Shown here one piece after another: positions 8,135-17,298 of a stretch of DNA of 64,000 bases. The stretch's first letter is position 1, and each line of letters starts with the position of its first letter. Source of the stretch: UBA7803 sp034522075 (GTDB lineage: Bacteria; Pseudomonadota; Gammaproteobacteria; Pseudomonadales; Azotimanducaceae); assembly GCA_034522075.1 (NCBI GenBank), contig JAXHLO010000019.1:57621-121620 (forward strand), in the 5' to 3' direction. The notes under the pieces are model-generated. The model had not been told where the DNA came from, did not search any database, and worked only from the letters and a program-made list of their open reading frames with translations. The position numbers and the translations under genes are program-made.

Positions 8135-8892
8135 GCACTCTGCGCGAGCTGAACGATGCGGAGCTGCTGCGCTTCAGCCGGCAGATCATGCTCCCGGAAC
8201 TGGACATAGCCGGCCAGGAAAAACTGCTCAATGCCCGGGTCATGATCATCGGCATGGGCGGCCTGGGCTCTCCGGCCGCCATGTATCTGGCTGCAGCGGG
8301 CGTGGGCAGCCTGATCATCGCCGACGACGACGTGGTGGAACTATCCAACCTGCAGCGTCAGATTGCCCACGGCACGGACAACCTCGGCGAACTCAAGGTG
8401 GATTCTGCGGCCCGCACCCTGCAGCGCCTGAATCCCGCCGTCAGCGTGGACAAGCTGGCCGCGCGGGTCGATGCCGCCGCACTGACGGAACGGGCCGCGC
8501 GCTGCGACGTGGTCGTGGACGCCACCGACAACTTCACCACGCGCTACGCCGTCAACGACGCCTGCTGGGCTGCCGGTACGCCGCTGGTGTCCGGCGCCGC
8601 CATCCGCTGGGAGGGCCAGGTAGCCGTATTCGACCCGCGGCAGCCTGATGCGCCCTGCTACCGCTGTCTGTACCGGGAAGGCGACGACGAAGCGCTGAAT
8701 TGTGCCGAGAACGGCGTCATTGCCCCGCTGGTGGGCATCATCGGCGCCTGCCAGGCGCTGGAGACCGTGAAGCTGATCTGCGCAGTGGGGGAAACCCTGG
8801 CCGGTTACGTGCTGTACTTCGATGCCCGGCACATGGACTGGCGCAAACTGCGTCTCAGCCGTGACCCTCAATGTCCGACGTGCACAGCGTAG
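8131..8892 (+). CDS. moeB: MoeB/ThiF/HesA-family adenylyltransferase
   Basis: This E1-like enzyme adenylates the C-terminal glycine of a ubiquitin-like sulfur carrier (MoaD or ThiS). The 253 residues hold the nucleotide-binding GMGGLGSP (about 38-45), the DDDVVELSNLQRQ segment (about 66-78), VVDATDNFTTRYAVND (about 128-143) and two zinc-binding pairs, CYRC (about 176) and CPTC (about 250). MoeB and ThiF cannot be told apart from sequence alone; the position after prfA-prmC is the usual one for moeB in Gammaproteobacteria. Its last 38 bases overlap the convergent lipB. Confidence 0.85.
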   Translation: MSTLRELNDAELLRFSRQIMLPELDIAGQEKLLNARVMIIGMGGLGSPAAMYLAAAGVGSLIIADDDVVELSNLQRQIAHGTDNLGELKVDSAARTLQRLNPAVSVDKLAARVDAAALTERAARCDVVVDATDNFTTRYAVNDACWAAGTPLVSGAAIRWEGQVAVFDPRQPDAPCYRCLYREGDDEALNCAENGVIAPLVGIIGACQALETVKLICAVGETLAGYVLYFDARHMDWRKLRLSRDPQCPTCTA

Positions 8893-9511
8893 CTTCATAG
8901 ACGCGGGCCAGATCACCCAGCAGGCGCTGGCGCACATCATCCAGGCGCACGTCGTCGGCCAGATCGGCCAGTTGCGTGACCTTCATCCCCTGCAGACCGC
9001 AGGGGTTGATGCGGCTGAATGGCTCCAGATCCATCGCCACGTTCAACGCCAGACCATGGTAGGAACAGCCGCGCCGCACCCGCAGGCCCAGGGAAGCGAT
9101 CTTGGCCCCATCCACGTAGACGCCGGGCGCGTCGCAGCGCGGTGCCCCTGCCACCGCGTAACTCTGCAGCGTGGCCATGACGGCTGCCTCGATGCCGCGC
9201 ACCAGACCCCGCACCGACAACCCGCTGCGGCGGATATCGAACAACAGGTAGGCGACGATCTGCCCCGGGCCGTGATAGGTCACCTGGCCGCCGCGGTCGC
9301 TCTGGACCACGGGAATATCGCCGGGGGCCAGCAGGTGTTCCGCCTTGCCGGCCTGGCCCTGGGTGAACACCGGATGGTGTTCGGTAAACCAGATCTCGTC
9401 CGCCGTATCGGCGCCGCGGCTCGCGGTGAAATCTTTCATGGCGTCGAACACCGATTGATAGTCGCTGCGGCCGAGGTCACGAACCATCACCGGCATCGCG
9501 GTTGTGCTCAT
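8855..9511 (-). CDS. lipB: Octanoyltransferase LipB
   Basis: LipB moves octanoate from acyl carrier protein to lipoyl domains. The protein carries DRGGQVTYHGPGQIVAYLLFD (about 80-100), GAKIASLGLRVRRGCSYHGLALN and the catalytic cysteine in INPCGLQGMKVTQL (about residue 178). I choose the ATG at 9511, which shares its A with the ybeD stop (TGATG), rather than the GTG one codon earlier; this gives 218 residues. The 3' end overlaps the end of the opposite-strand moeB gene by 38 bp. Confidence 0.95.
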   Translation of the reverse strand: MSTTAMPVMVRDLGRSDYQSVFDAMKDFTASRGADTADEIWFTEHHPVFTQGQAGKAEHLLAPGDIPVVQSDRGGQVTYHGPGQIVAYLLFDIRRSGLSVRGLVRGIEAAVMATLQSYAVAGAPRCDAPGVYVDGAKIASLGLRVRRGCSYHGLALNVAMDLEPFSRINPCGLQGMKVTQLADLADDVRLDDVRQRLLGDLARVYEATLCTSDIEGHG

Positions 9512-9774
9512 CACAGCACCATCCGCACACCGGGCCGCGCCATGAGGGCGCCGTGCAGGGCCCGCAACTGCGCCTCACCGGTAGCCACGATCGTGACCCG
9601 CACGGAGCAGTAGGCCCCGCGACGGCTTTCCTGCACGTTCACGGACCATTCCCGTATCGTCTCCACATGGTCGCGGACCACGTCGAGCACCATGTCGCGA
9701 AACCCCTCGTGCTGCTCACCGATGATGCGGATCGGATAATCGCAGGGAAACTCAATGCGCGGCGGTTCACTCAT
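9511..9774 (-). CDS. ybeD: DUF493/YbeD family protein
   Basis: This 87-residue protein of the YbeD/DUF493 family has a ferredoxin-like ACT-type fold. Recognisable segments are IEFPCDYPIRIIGEQHEGF at the N-terminus and YCSVRVTIVATGEAQLRALHGAL near the C-terminus. Its role is not firmly established; an allosteric or regulatory role in the neighbouring lipoate pathway has been suggested from context. It sits between dacA (8-bp overlap) and lipB (1-base overlap), the conserved dacA-ybeD-lipB order. Confidence 0.93.
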   Translation of the reverse strand: MSEPPRIEFPCDYPIRIIGEQHEGFRDMVLDVVRDHVETIREWSVNVQESRRGAYCSVRVTIVATGEAQLRALHGALMARPGVRMVL

Positions 9775-10936
9775 CGCTCATCAGATTGGTGAAGAACAGA
9801 TAGACGCCGTCACCGAGGCGGGAAAACAGGCCCGCTTCCCCGGCGTCGCCCAGGGCCACCAGAGGTGCCCGGTGAATGGTCTCGTCGTCGAATTTCAGGC
9901 GCAGTTCGCCGAACTGCTGCCCCTGGCTCACCGGGGCTTCGATGACCCGCGCCACCTGCAGCTCGGCCTGCAGGTCCTCGTAGTGTCCGCGCGGGATGGT
10001 GACATAGACATCGTCGCTGACGCCGAGCTCGATGTCATCGGCCTCGCCGTACCACAGCGGCGCGGTCTTCAAAGCTGCGCCGGCTTCGTAGACGCGCTGG
10101 GTCTCGAAGTAACGAAAACCATAGGACAGCAGCTTCTGGGTTTCCCGCATACGCGCTTCGACGCTGTCGGTACCCATGACCACGGAGATCAGCCGCATGC
10201 CGTCGCGCAGCGCAGATGTCACCAGACAATAGCCGGCGGCTTCAGTATGGCCGGTCTTCATGCCGTCTACCGTGCGGTCGCGCAGCAGCAGGCGGTTGCG
10301 GTTCTGCTGCTTGATGTTGTTGTACTCGAACGATCGTTCCGAATACAGGGCATAGTGTTCCGGAAAGCGCTGGATCATGGCCCGGCTGAGCAGGGCCAGG
10401 TCCCAGGCGGTGGTGTAGTGATCCTCCGCCGGCAGACCCGTAGCGTTCCTGAAGTTCGTATTGCTCATGCCGAGCTGGGCCGCCTGCTGATTCATCATGT
10501 CGGCAAACGCGCTTTCACTGCCGGCAATGTGTTCGGCGATGGCGACGCTGGCATCGTTGCCGGACTGAATGACCATGCCGCGCAGCAGGTCCTCGAGCCG
10601 CACCGTGGTGCCTTCGCGGATGAACATCCGGGATCCGCCGGTCTGCCAGGCGTTGACACTGATGGGTACCTGGTCGTCATGGGTGATGCGCCCCGCGTCG
10701 AGCTCTACGGCAGCCAGATAGCTGGTCATTATCTTGGTGAGGCTGGCCGGCGGCAGCCGCTCGTGACTGTTGTGCTCCACCAGTACCCGCTGGGTATCGG
10801 CGTCGATCAGCAGATAGGAACTCGCCGCCACGTTGGGCGGCGGCGGAATGATGGGTGCTGCCGCCTGCGCGGCCGCCGCAATGAGCCACAGTGTCAGGCT
10901 GACTGCCCACGTGACGTTTCGGAATCGATCCGTCAT
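9767..10936 (-). CDS. dacA: D-alanyl-D-alanine carboxypeptidase (PBP5/6 type)
   Basis: This periplasmic low-molecular-weight PBP trims the terminal D-Ala of peptidoglycan pentapeptides. From the ATG at 10936 (AAAGGA Shine-Dalgarno upstream) there are 389 residues: signal peptide 1-25 ending AAAAQA, S65 and K68 of the SxxK motif (SLTK), the SGN motif near 125, and KTG (MKTGHTEAAG) near 228. The C-terminal beta domain and a terminal amphipathic stretch (SRLGDGVYLFFTNLMSDE) fit the membrane anchor of PBP5. The frame could start earlier, but that would lose the signal peptide. Confidence 0.95.
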   Translation of the reverse strand: MTDRFRNVTWAVSLTLWLIAAAAQAAAPIIPPPPNVAASSYLLIDADTQRVLVEHNSHERLPPASLTKIMTSYLAAVELDAGRITHDDQVPISVNAWQTGGSRMFIREGTTVRLEDLLRGMVIQSGNDASVAIAEHIAGSESAFADMMNQQAAQLGMSNTNFRNATGLPAEDHYTTAWDLALLSRAMIQRFPEHYALYSERSFEYNNIKQQNRNRLLLRDRTVDGMKTGHTEAAGYCLVTSALRDGMRLISVVMGTDSVEARMRETQKLLSYGFRYFETQRVYEAGAALKTAPLWYGEADDIELGVSDDVYVTIPRGHYEDLQAELQVARVIEAPVSQGQQFGELRLKFDDETIHRAPLVALGDAGEAGLFSRLGDGVYLFFTNLMSDE

Positions 10937-11010
10937 TTGCTGTCCTTTACTGCCGGGGATTGCCATTCTAATGGACCGGGAGGTTCCTGCATCCCGGATC
11001 CTGCTGCGCA

Positions 11011-11766
11011 TCAATGTTCGAGAATGATGGGTTCACCATACTCGGCTTGGGCGATCATGGCCTGCAGGCGCTGCGCCTCCGGACGGCCCACTACCGGTCC
11101 CAGCCGCACCCGGTAAAGCGCATCATCGGCTACCCGGACGACGAATGCCGGCTCGCCGGTCAGGCGCACCAGGTTTTCCTTCAGCCGGTCTGCCGCCGAC
11201 AGCTCACTGAATGCCCCGGCCTGCAGCACGAAGCGGGGGGCCTGCTCGAGCACCTCCACCCGCACCCGGGCAGTTCCGCGGTCTTCGAAGCCGAGCTTCA
11301 CGGCTGCGGCGTAGGACAGGTCGATGATGCGGTCATCGTGAAACGGTCCGCGATCGTTCACCCGGACAATCGTAGTTCTGGCGTTTTCCAGATTGGTCAC
11401 CCGTGCGTAGGTGGGGATGGGCAGAGAGCGGTGCGCGGCGGTGAGCGCAAACATGTCGAACGGCTCGCCGCTGGAGGTCAACCGGCCGTGAAACTTACGC
11501 CCATACCAGGACGCCAGCCCCGTGGCGTAGTAGCCAGCGGCGGAATCCATGACCCGGTAGGTCTTACCGAATACCGTGTAGCTGGGTGGATTGCCGCGTT
11601 TGCTGGGCGCTTCGCGGCGCGGTACCGGGTCCGGCAGCAGGGCGAGGTCGGCCGGCACGTGGCGGGGCGGCCCGTCGCGCGGTTCCGCCGGCGACGGCCG
11701 ACCGCCCGGGCCCCCGGCGCAACCGGCCAGCAGCACAACCAGCACGAGGAAAACGCCGCGGTACAC
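11011..11766 (-). CDS. rlpA: Septal ring lipoprotein RlpA
   Basis: RlpA is an outer-membrane lipoprotein; characterised homologues cleave denuded septal glycan strands. The GTG start at 11766 shares its G with the mltB TAG stop. The 251 residues show a signal peptide with lipobox LLAGC, a double-psi beta barrel (about 78-165: GLASWYGRKFHGRLTSSGE and VRVNDRGPFHDDRIIDLS, including the catalytic-type aspartate) and a C-terminal SPOR domain (about 175-250: FVLQAGAFSELSAADRLKEN). The mltB-rlpA-dacA order is typical. Confidence 0.95.
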   Translation of the reverse strand: MYRGVFLVLVVLLAGCAGGPGGRPSPAEPRDGPPRHVPADLALLPDPVPRREAPSKRGNPPSYTVFGKTYRVMDSAAGYYATGLASWYGRKFHGRLTSSGEPFDMFALTAAHRSLPIPTYARVTNLENARTTIVRVNDRGPFHDDRIIDLSYAAAVKLGFEDRGTARVRVEVLEQAPRFVLQAGAFSELSAADRLKENLVRLTGEPAFVVRVADDALYRVRLGPVVGRPEAQRLQAMIAQAEYGEPIILEH

Positions 11767-12758
11767 TAACGTTCCGCTACCGAGGCCCGACGCCGGTCTT
11801 TGATGGCCTGGGCCAGCTCGTGCACGGCCAGGGCATAAAGCCGGCTGCGGTTGTAGCGGGTGATCACGTAGAAGTTGTTCAGCCCCACCCAGTAGGCCGC
11901 CTCTTCCTTGCCTTTCATACGGAACAGGGCTGCGCGCTGATCGCCGTCCACCCCGGCAACCGTGACCCCGAGTTCGCGCAACTCGGCGATGCTGTGGGTC
12001 AGATTCAGAGTGCTGTTGGCCAGTTCGGCAGGGCCGTCGCCGGTTGCCGTGGCCGGCAGCACAACCGGCTCGCCGGCGCGCCAGCCGTGCACGGCAAAGT
12101 AGTTGGCAATGCTGCCCACGGCATCTTCGGGGCTGCCCCAGATATCGCGCAGTCCATCATCGTCGAAATCCACCGCGTAGGCGCGAAAGCTCGATGGAAT
12201 GAACTGCCCATAGCCCATGGCCCCGGCATAGGAGCCCGTCAACGCCGTCGGATCGCGGCCTTCTTCCCGGGCCAGGAGCAGAAACTCGGTCAGCTCACGG
12301 CGGAAAAAATCACTGCGGGGCGGATAGTCGAAGGCCAGCGTGGTCAGCGCATCCAGAACCCGAAAGCCGCCGGTAATGCGGCCGTAGCGCGTCTCCACGC
12401 CGAGGATGGCCACCACATATTCCGGCGCCACCCCGAACTCGGCCTCGGCGGCTTCGAGCACTCCGGCATGAGACGCCCAGAACTCGAGGCCCTGGGTGAT
12501 GCGCGGCTCCTTTAGAAAAATATCACGGTACTCGTGCCATTCGAGGGTGCGCTCGGCGGGCCGGGCAATCGCATCGAGGATGCTCTGCTTGCGCTGTGCC
12601 CGGCTGAACAGGTCGTTGAGCTCCGCCGGCGAGAAGCCATGCTCCGCGGACACGGCCGACAGATAGGCCCGCACGTCCGCACGCTGGGTATAATCGGCAT
12701 AGGCCGAGCCGTTGAGTATCAGAGCCGCCAGGGCACCGAGCATCGCTAACCGAATCAT
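11766..12758 (-). CDS. mltB: Lytic murein transglycosylase B
   Basis: MltB cleaves peptidoglycan to anhydro-muropeptides. From the ATG at 12758 (AAAGGG upstream) the protein has 330 residues with a signal peptide ending GSAYA; unlike E. coli MltB I see no lipobox, so it may be the soluble form. The catalytic glutamate lies in ILGVETRYGRITG (about residue 123), followed by GSYAGAMGYGQFIPSSFRAYAVDFDDDG and DAVGSIANYFAVHGW, the standard MltB fold. It lies 37 bp after rodA. Confidence 0.93.
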   Translation of the reverse strand: MIRLAMLGALAALILNGSAYADYTQRADVRAYLSAVSAEHGFSPAELNDLFSRAQRKQSILDAIARPAERTLEWHEYRDIFLKEPRITQGLEFWASHAGVLEAAEAEFGVAPEYVVAILGVETRYGRITGGFRVLDALTTLAFDYPPRSDFFRRELTEFLLLAREEGRDPTALTGSYAGAMGYGQFIPSSFRAYAVDFDDDGLRDIWGSPEDAVGSIANYFAVHGWRAGEPVVLPATATGDGPAELANSTLNLTHSIAELRELGVTVAGVDGDQRAALFRMKGKEEAAYWVGLNNFYVITRYNRSRLYALAVHELAQAIKDRRRASVAER

Positions 12759-12795
12759 CCAGACCATCCCTTTCTGCTGCCCCTGCCTGAAACCT

Positions 12796-13926
12796 CTACC
12801 AGCCGCGATGCGTGCGCACGGCCATGATGACACCGAAACTGGCCATCAGTGTAATGGCCGACGAGCCGCCATAGCTCACCAGCGGCAGCGGCACGCCCAC
12901 CACCGGTAACAGGCCGCAGACCATGGCGACATTGACGAATACATAGACGAAGAACGTCAGGGTCAACGCGCCGGCGACCAACCGTTCGAACGTGTGCGGC
13001 GCTTGAGTGGCAATGTACAGGCCGCGGGCCACCACCAGAAGATACAGCGCCAGCATGGTGAGCACACCGACGAGGCCCAGCTCCTCGCCGATGACCGCGA
13101 TGATGAAGTCCGTATGGCTTTCCGGCAGAAAGTCCAGGTGACTCTGGGTGCCCTCGAAGAGGCCCTTGCCGTAAATGCCGCCGGACCCGATGGCCGTGGT
13201 CGACTGAATGATGTTCCAGCCGGCACCGAGGGGGTCGCTGTTCGGATCGAACAGGGTCAATATGCGCTGGCGCTGATAGTCCTGCAGCAGATACCACAGG
13301 CCCGGTGCGGCCAGGGCAGCGACCACGGCGCCCATGAACAGCCATTTCCAGCGCAGTCCCGCCAGTACCACCACCGCCGCGCCGGCACAGGCCACCAGTA
13401 TTCCGGTACCCAGGTCCGGCTGCAGAATGATGCAGGCGGCGGGCACGGCGATGATCAGCATGGCCATCAACAGATCGGACAGGCTGGGCGGCAGCGGCCG
13501 GTCATGAAAATACCAGGCCACCATGAGGGGAACCGCGATCTTCATGATCTCCGACGGCTGAAAGCGCGGCAGCCCCGGCAGATCCAGCCAGCGCTGGGAG
13601 CCCTTCACCGTCACGCCCATGACCAGTACCAGCACCAGCATGAGCAACCCGCCCAGATAGAACAGCGGCGTCCAGCGCAGATAGAAACGCGGCCGGAACT
13701 GCGCCGCGACCACCATGGCCGCCACAGCAATGCCCATGCGCATGAGCTGGTTATTGAACAGGACCATGTTCCGGTCCACGGCGCTGTAGAGCACCATCAG
13801 GCCGATGCCGATGATAGCCGCCAGCCCCAGCAACATGACCGGATCCAGATGCACCTGACGCAACCGGGCGCGAGCGCCGAATCCCGAATACTGCGGCAGG
13901 CTGCGGACGAAATCCTGATTGCTCAT
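12796..13926 (-). CDS. rodA: Rod-shape determining SEDS polymerase RodA
   Basis: RodA is the glycosyltransferase of the elongasome, partnered with PBP2. The start is the ATG at 13926 (MSNQDFVRSL...), 10 bp after the mrdA stop, giving 376 residues. There are about ten hydrophobic segments, the SEDS motif FQPSEIMKIAVPLMVAW (about 125-141) and QPDLGTGILVACAG (about 165). The catalytic partner mrdA lies directly upstream. A rod-shaped cell is inferred. Confidence 0.96.
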   Translation of the reverse strand: MSNQDFVRSLPQYSGFGARARLRQVHLDPVMLLGLAAIIGIGLMVLYSAVDRNMVLFNNQLMRMGIAVAAMVVAAQFRPRFYLRWTPLFYLGGLLMLVLVLVMGVTVKGSQRWLDLPGLPRFQPSEIMKIAVPLMVAWYFHDRPLPPSLSDLLMAMLIIAVPAACIILQPDLGTGILVACAGAAVVVLAGLRWKWLFMGAVVAALAAPGLWYLLQDYQRQRILTLFDPNSDPLGAGWNIIQSTTAIGSGGIYGKGLFEGTQSHLDFLPESHTDFIIAVIGEELGLVGVLTMLALYLLVVARGLYIATQAPHTFERLVAGALTLTFFVYVFVNVAMVCGLLPVVGVPLPLVSYGGSSAITLMASFGVIMAVRTHRGW

Positions 13927-13936
13927 GGCGGCGCTG

Positions 13937-15824
13937 CTACCTCGCCGCCAGTTGCGGCAGCAGATAGGCGTCGATGACCTCACGGGCCACGGGGCCGGCC
14001 ACCGAACTGCCGCCGCCGCCGTTTTCCACCAGCACCGCCAGGGCGATCACCGGATCATCAGCTGGGGCAAAGGCCATGAACCAGGCATGCTTGCGCTGAT
14101 ACTCGTCCAGTTCCTCCTCGTCGTATTCCTGGCCCTGAAGTATCTCTACGACCTGAGCCGTACCCGACTTGCCGGCCATGCGATAGGAAATGTCCTGGCC
14201 GATGTAATACCACGCCGTGCCGTTCTGCCGGTAACCTTCATTGCCTCGATGTACGACGGCTTCCATGGCGTCGACCATACGTTCCCAGTCGTCGGGGCTC
14301 GGCCCCGTCACCGGCGGCAACGGCGGCGGCGGATCGAACTCCGGCATCGGCCGGTCACTGGACAGCAGCATGCGCGGACGGACGACCCGGCCGCGGTTGG
14401 CCAGCGTCGCCGCCACAGTGGCCAGCTGCAGCGGGGTGACCAGCAGATCGCCCTGGCCGATGCCCACGTTGACACTGTCACCCGGATACCAGGGCTCACC
14501 GCGGGATGCCCGCTTCCAGGCGCGGTCCGGCAGCAGGCCGGCGCTGGTCGCGGGTATGTCCAGTGGCCAGCCGTTGTCCGAAGCCGAACTGGCGGGCGAA
14601 ACCAGCCAGGGCATCGATGTCCATGCGCGTGGCCAGGTCATAGAAATAGACATTGGAGGAGCGGTAGATGGCACGATGCATGTCCACCCGTCCCTGGCCG
14701 CCGGCATTGCCGGCGGTCCAACTCCAGTCACGGTAGATGCGGTCCTGCCCCGGCAGGCGGAACCAGCCATGGTCCATGAGCTCTTCGTCCCAGGTGGTCA
14801 CGCCCTGGGACAGTCCGGCAAGCGCGACGACCGGTTTGAACGTCGACCCCGGGGAATACTGGCCATTGATGGCCCGGTTGAACATGGGAGTATCGCGGGA
14901 CGTCACCAGGCTGCGGTACTGCTCATCGGAGATGCCGGTGATGAACGGATTGGGGTCGTAGTCCGGCTGGCTGACCATGGCCAGCACTCCCCCCGAGCGC
15001 GGATCCAGCGCGACTACCGCACCGCGCCGCTCGCCCAGGGCCGCAGCAGCGGCAATCTGCAGACGGCTGTCCAGATGGACGGTAATGTTCTGCCCCGCCA
15101 CCGGCGGGTTGATATCGAGCACCTGGCGCACCCGGCCGTGAGCATCGGTTTCCACCTTCTGATAGCCCACTTCACCATGCAGCGACCGCTCGTAGTGACG
15201 CTCCACCCCATGCCGGCCTATGAACCGTGTGGCGCTGTAGCGCACGTCATCCAGGCGGCGCAGGTCGTCTTCTGTCACTCGCCGCACCGACCCCACCGCA
15301 TGGGTCATCAGACCCTCCAGCGGATAATGGCGTACCAGCTCCGTGGCGATCTCAACACCGGGCAGCCGGTGACGATTGACCGCCAGACGCGCCACCTCGG
15401 CCTCGCTGAGATTGAGCTTGAGTGCGACCGGTTCGAAGGGCCGCCGGGTACGCGCCACCCGTTCGCGGAACCGCTCCACATCCTCCGGCGTAATCTCTAC
15501 CAGAGCGGCGAGCTCATCGAGCAGGGCATTGATGTCCCGCACCCGCTCTTTCACCACGGTCAACGTCGAGATGGGGCGGTTACTGGCCAGCAGCTCGCCA
15601 TTCCGATCATAGATCAGGCCGCGCGGCGGCGGCAGCGGCTGAACCTGAATCCGGTTCTGCTCGGAGCGGGTCTGATAGGTTTCATGCTCCCACACCTGCA
15701 GTTGCACCAGCCGCAGGACCAGGCCGCCGACCAATGCCAGTATGACCAGGAAAAGCAAGCCGGCACGGGCGGTGAATGTCCCCCGCTCGCGTACTTCATC
15801 CTTGATGGCAAACCTGGACGACAC
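13937..15824 (-). CDS. mrdA: Penicillin-binding protein 2, frameshifted
   Basis: PBP2 is the transpeptidase paired with RodA. The gene begins at a GTG (15824), one base after the rlmH stop, with a TM helix at about residues 20-40. The first frame carries PPPRGLIYDRNG, the SxxK motif SPGSTFK and SSNVYFYD; after FGFGQRL near 14565 the frame is lost, and a second frame continues with PLDIPATSAGLLPDRAW and the KSGTAQVVE motif to a stop at 13937. Removing one base near 14560-14580 joins both into about 628 residues with all three catalytic motifs. Since mrdA is normally essential in rods, a consensus error is more likely than a real mutation. Confidence 0.9.
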
Positions 15825-15825
15825 T

Positions 15826-16296
15826 TCAACCGCCGCGATGGTAAGGATGACCGGAAATGACGGTCCAGGCCCGGTAGATCTGCTCGGCCAGCACCACGCG
15901 GACCAGAGCATGCGGCAAGGTCATGGCCGACAGCGACAACACGTCATCGGCCCGGCGGCGGCAGCCGCTGTCCAGGCCGTCGGCCCCGCCCGCGAGAAAT
16001 GTGACGTCTCGTCCCTGCATACGCCAATCTTCCAGTCTTTGCGCCAGGTCCAGTGTGCTCCAGGCCGCACCACGCTCATCCAGCGCCACGACCCGGTCCT
16101 GTGTGCCCACACGACGCATCAGGCGCTCGGCTTCCAGTTCCCGGACACGCTCCGGAGCGGTCTGTTTGCGCGCGGCGGGAGCAACTTCGAGCAGTTCCAG
16201 GGGCATGTCCCGCGGCAACCTCCGTGCGTAATCCTGGAACCCCGCGGTAACCCACTCCGGAGGCCTCTGCCCCACGGCAATGAGGCGGATTTTCAC
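15826..16296 (-). CDS. rlmH: 23S rRNA pseudouridine-1915 methyltransferase RlmH
   Basis: RlmH is a SPOUT-fold enzyme that methylates pseudouridine 1915 in helix 69 of 23S rRNA. The 156 residues start MKIRLIAVGQRPPEWV and contain the SAM-knot segment FLAGGADGLDS (about 102-112) and the conserved C-terminus YRAWTVISGHPYHRGG. The start is GTG at 16296, overlapping the rsfS stop by 3-4 bases. It is part of the conserved nadD-rsfS-rlmH-mrdA-rodA block. Confidence 0.96.
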   Translation of the reverse strand: MKIRLIAVGQRPPEWVTAGFQDYARRLPRDMPLELLEVAPAARKQTAPERVRELEAERLMRRVGTQDRVVALDERGAAWSTLDLAQRLEDWRMQGRDVTFLAGGADGLDSGCRRRADDVLSLSAMTLPHALVRVVLAEQIYRAWTVISGHPYHRGG

Positions 16297-16640
16297 ACGC
16301 TGGTTTCTGAATCAGCCGGCAGCTCGGCCCAGAGCCGTTCCAGGTCGTAGAAACTGCGGGTATCGGATTGCATGACGTGTACCAGAGCATCGCCCACGTC
16401 CACCAGCACCCACTCGTGGGTTTCCCGGCCTTCCACGCCCAGGGGTCTGACCCCCGCCGCGGTGGCGGCCTCCACGACCTGATCAACAAGCGCCTTTACG
16501 TGCCGGTTGGACGTGCCGCTGACCACGATCATGTAGTCGGTCACATCCGACACTGCCGCCACATCCAAGGCGACCACGTCCCGACCCTTTCTATCCGCCA
16601 ATGCATCGACAATGAGATCCCGCAGGGCTTCAGGCGTCAC
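16293..16640 (-). CDS. rsfS: Ribosome silencing factor RsfS
   Basis: RsfS binds L14 and blocks subunit joining in starvation. I choose the GTG at 16640 (VTPEALRDLIV), preceded by GGAG at 6-base spacing and lying inside the nadD 3' end, giving 115 residues. The signature region DVVALDVAAVSDVTDYMIVVSGTSNRHVKALVD and GWVLVD-like ETHEWVLVDVGDALVHVM identify the DUF143/Iojap family. It is translated with an 11-base overlap with nadD. Confidence 0.95.
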   Translation of the reverse strand: MTPEALRDLIVDALADRKGRDVVALDVAAVSDVTDYMIVVSGTSNRHVKALVDQVVEAATAAGVRPLGVEGRETHEWVLVDVGDALVHVMQSDTRSFYDLERLWAELPADSETSV

Positions 16641-17298
16641 TAACCACTCCGTATAGCTGATGTTGCTTAATATAGGTGTAGACCGCGGGAGGGAGCAAAT
16701 CTTCCACCGCTGCGGAAAATCGCTCACCGGCCGGCGTGGCCGCCCGCAATGCCTGGCGTATGCGGGTGGCCGAAACGTCCCGCATGGGCGCATCGAGAAC
16801 CAGCACACCGCCGGCAGGCTCTCCTGGCGCCCCGGACAAGCGCCGCGCTTGCGTGATGGCTGCGAGTTCGCCGCTGAGCTGCAGAGGCGCCCCGGGGCGG
16901 TTGAGGACAAGCAGATTGCATAGCTCAAAGACCTCGCGCCAGCGATGCCAGGTGCCGAGGTCCCGATAGGCGTCGCTGCCCACCACCCATACCAGCACAG
17001 CATCGGGGGTCTGGCGGCGGTACTCCTCCAGGGTTTCCACGGTATAGGACGGTCGACCCAGCCGCCGTGCCCGGCGGACCTCGGTATCGTCGGGGTACAG
17101 CCGCGGGTCGTCGGCACAGGCCAGTTCCAGCATCCGCCAGCGCTGGTCCACACTGGCTCCCGGCTCATCGCGGTGCCCCGGACGGGCCGACAGCAGCATA
17201 TGGATCTTCGCCAGTGCCAGGGCGTCAGACACGGCGCCCGCCGCATGCACGTGGCCCGCGTGCACCGGATCGAACGTACCGCCGAACAGGCAGATCAA
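16630..17298 (-). CDS. nadD: Nicotinate-nucleotide adenylyltransferase
   Basis: NadD makes deamido-NAD from nicotinate mononucleotide and ATP. The 222 residues start ICLFGGTFDPVHAGH (P-loop-like GGTFDPVHxGH) and include VWVVGSDAYRDLGTWHRW and the SATRIR motif (about 188) equivalent to ISSTxxR. The start codon is TTG at 17298, overlapping the proA stop in the tetranucleotide TTGA; no ATG or GTG is available before the GGTFDP motif. A TTG start together with coupling suggests low, proA-dependent translation. Confidence 0.94.
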   Translation of the reverse strand: MICLFGGTFDPVHAGHVHAAGAVSDALALAKIHMLLSARPGHRDEPGASVDQRWRMLELACADDPRLYPDDTEVRRARRLGRPSYTVETLEEYRRQTPDAVLVWVVGSDAYRDLGTWHRWREVFELCNLLVLNRPGAPLQLSGELAAITQARRLSGAPGEPAGGVLVLDAPMRDVSATRIRQALRAATPAGERFSAAVEDLLPPAVYTYIKQHQLYGVVSDA

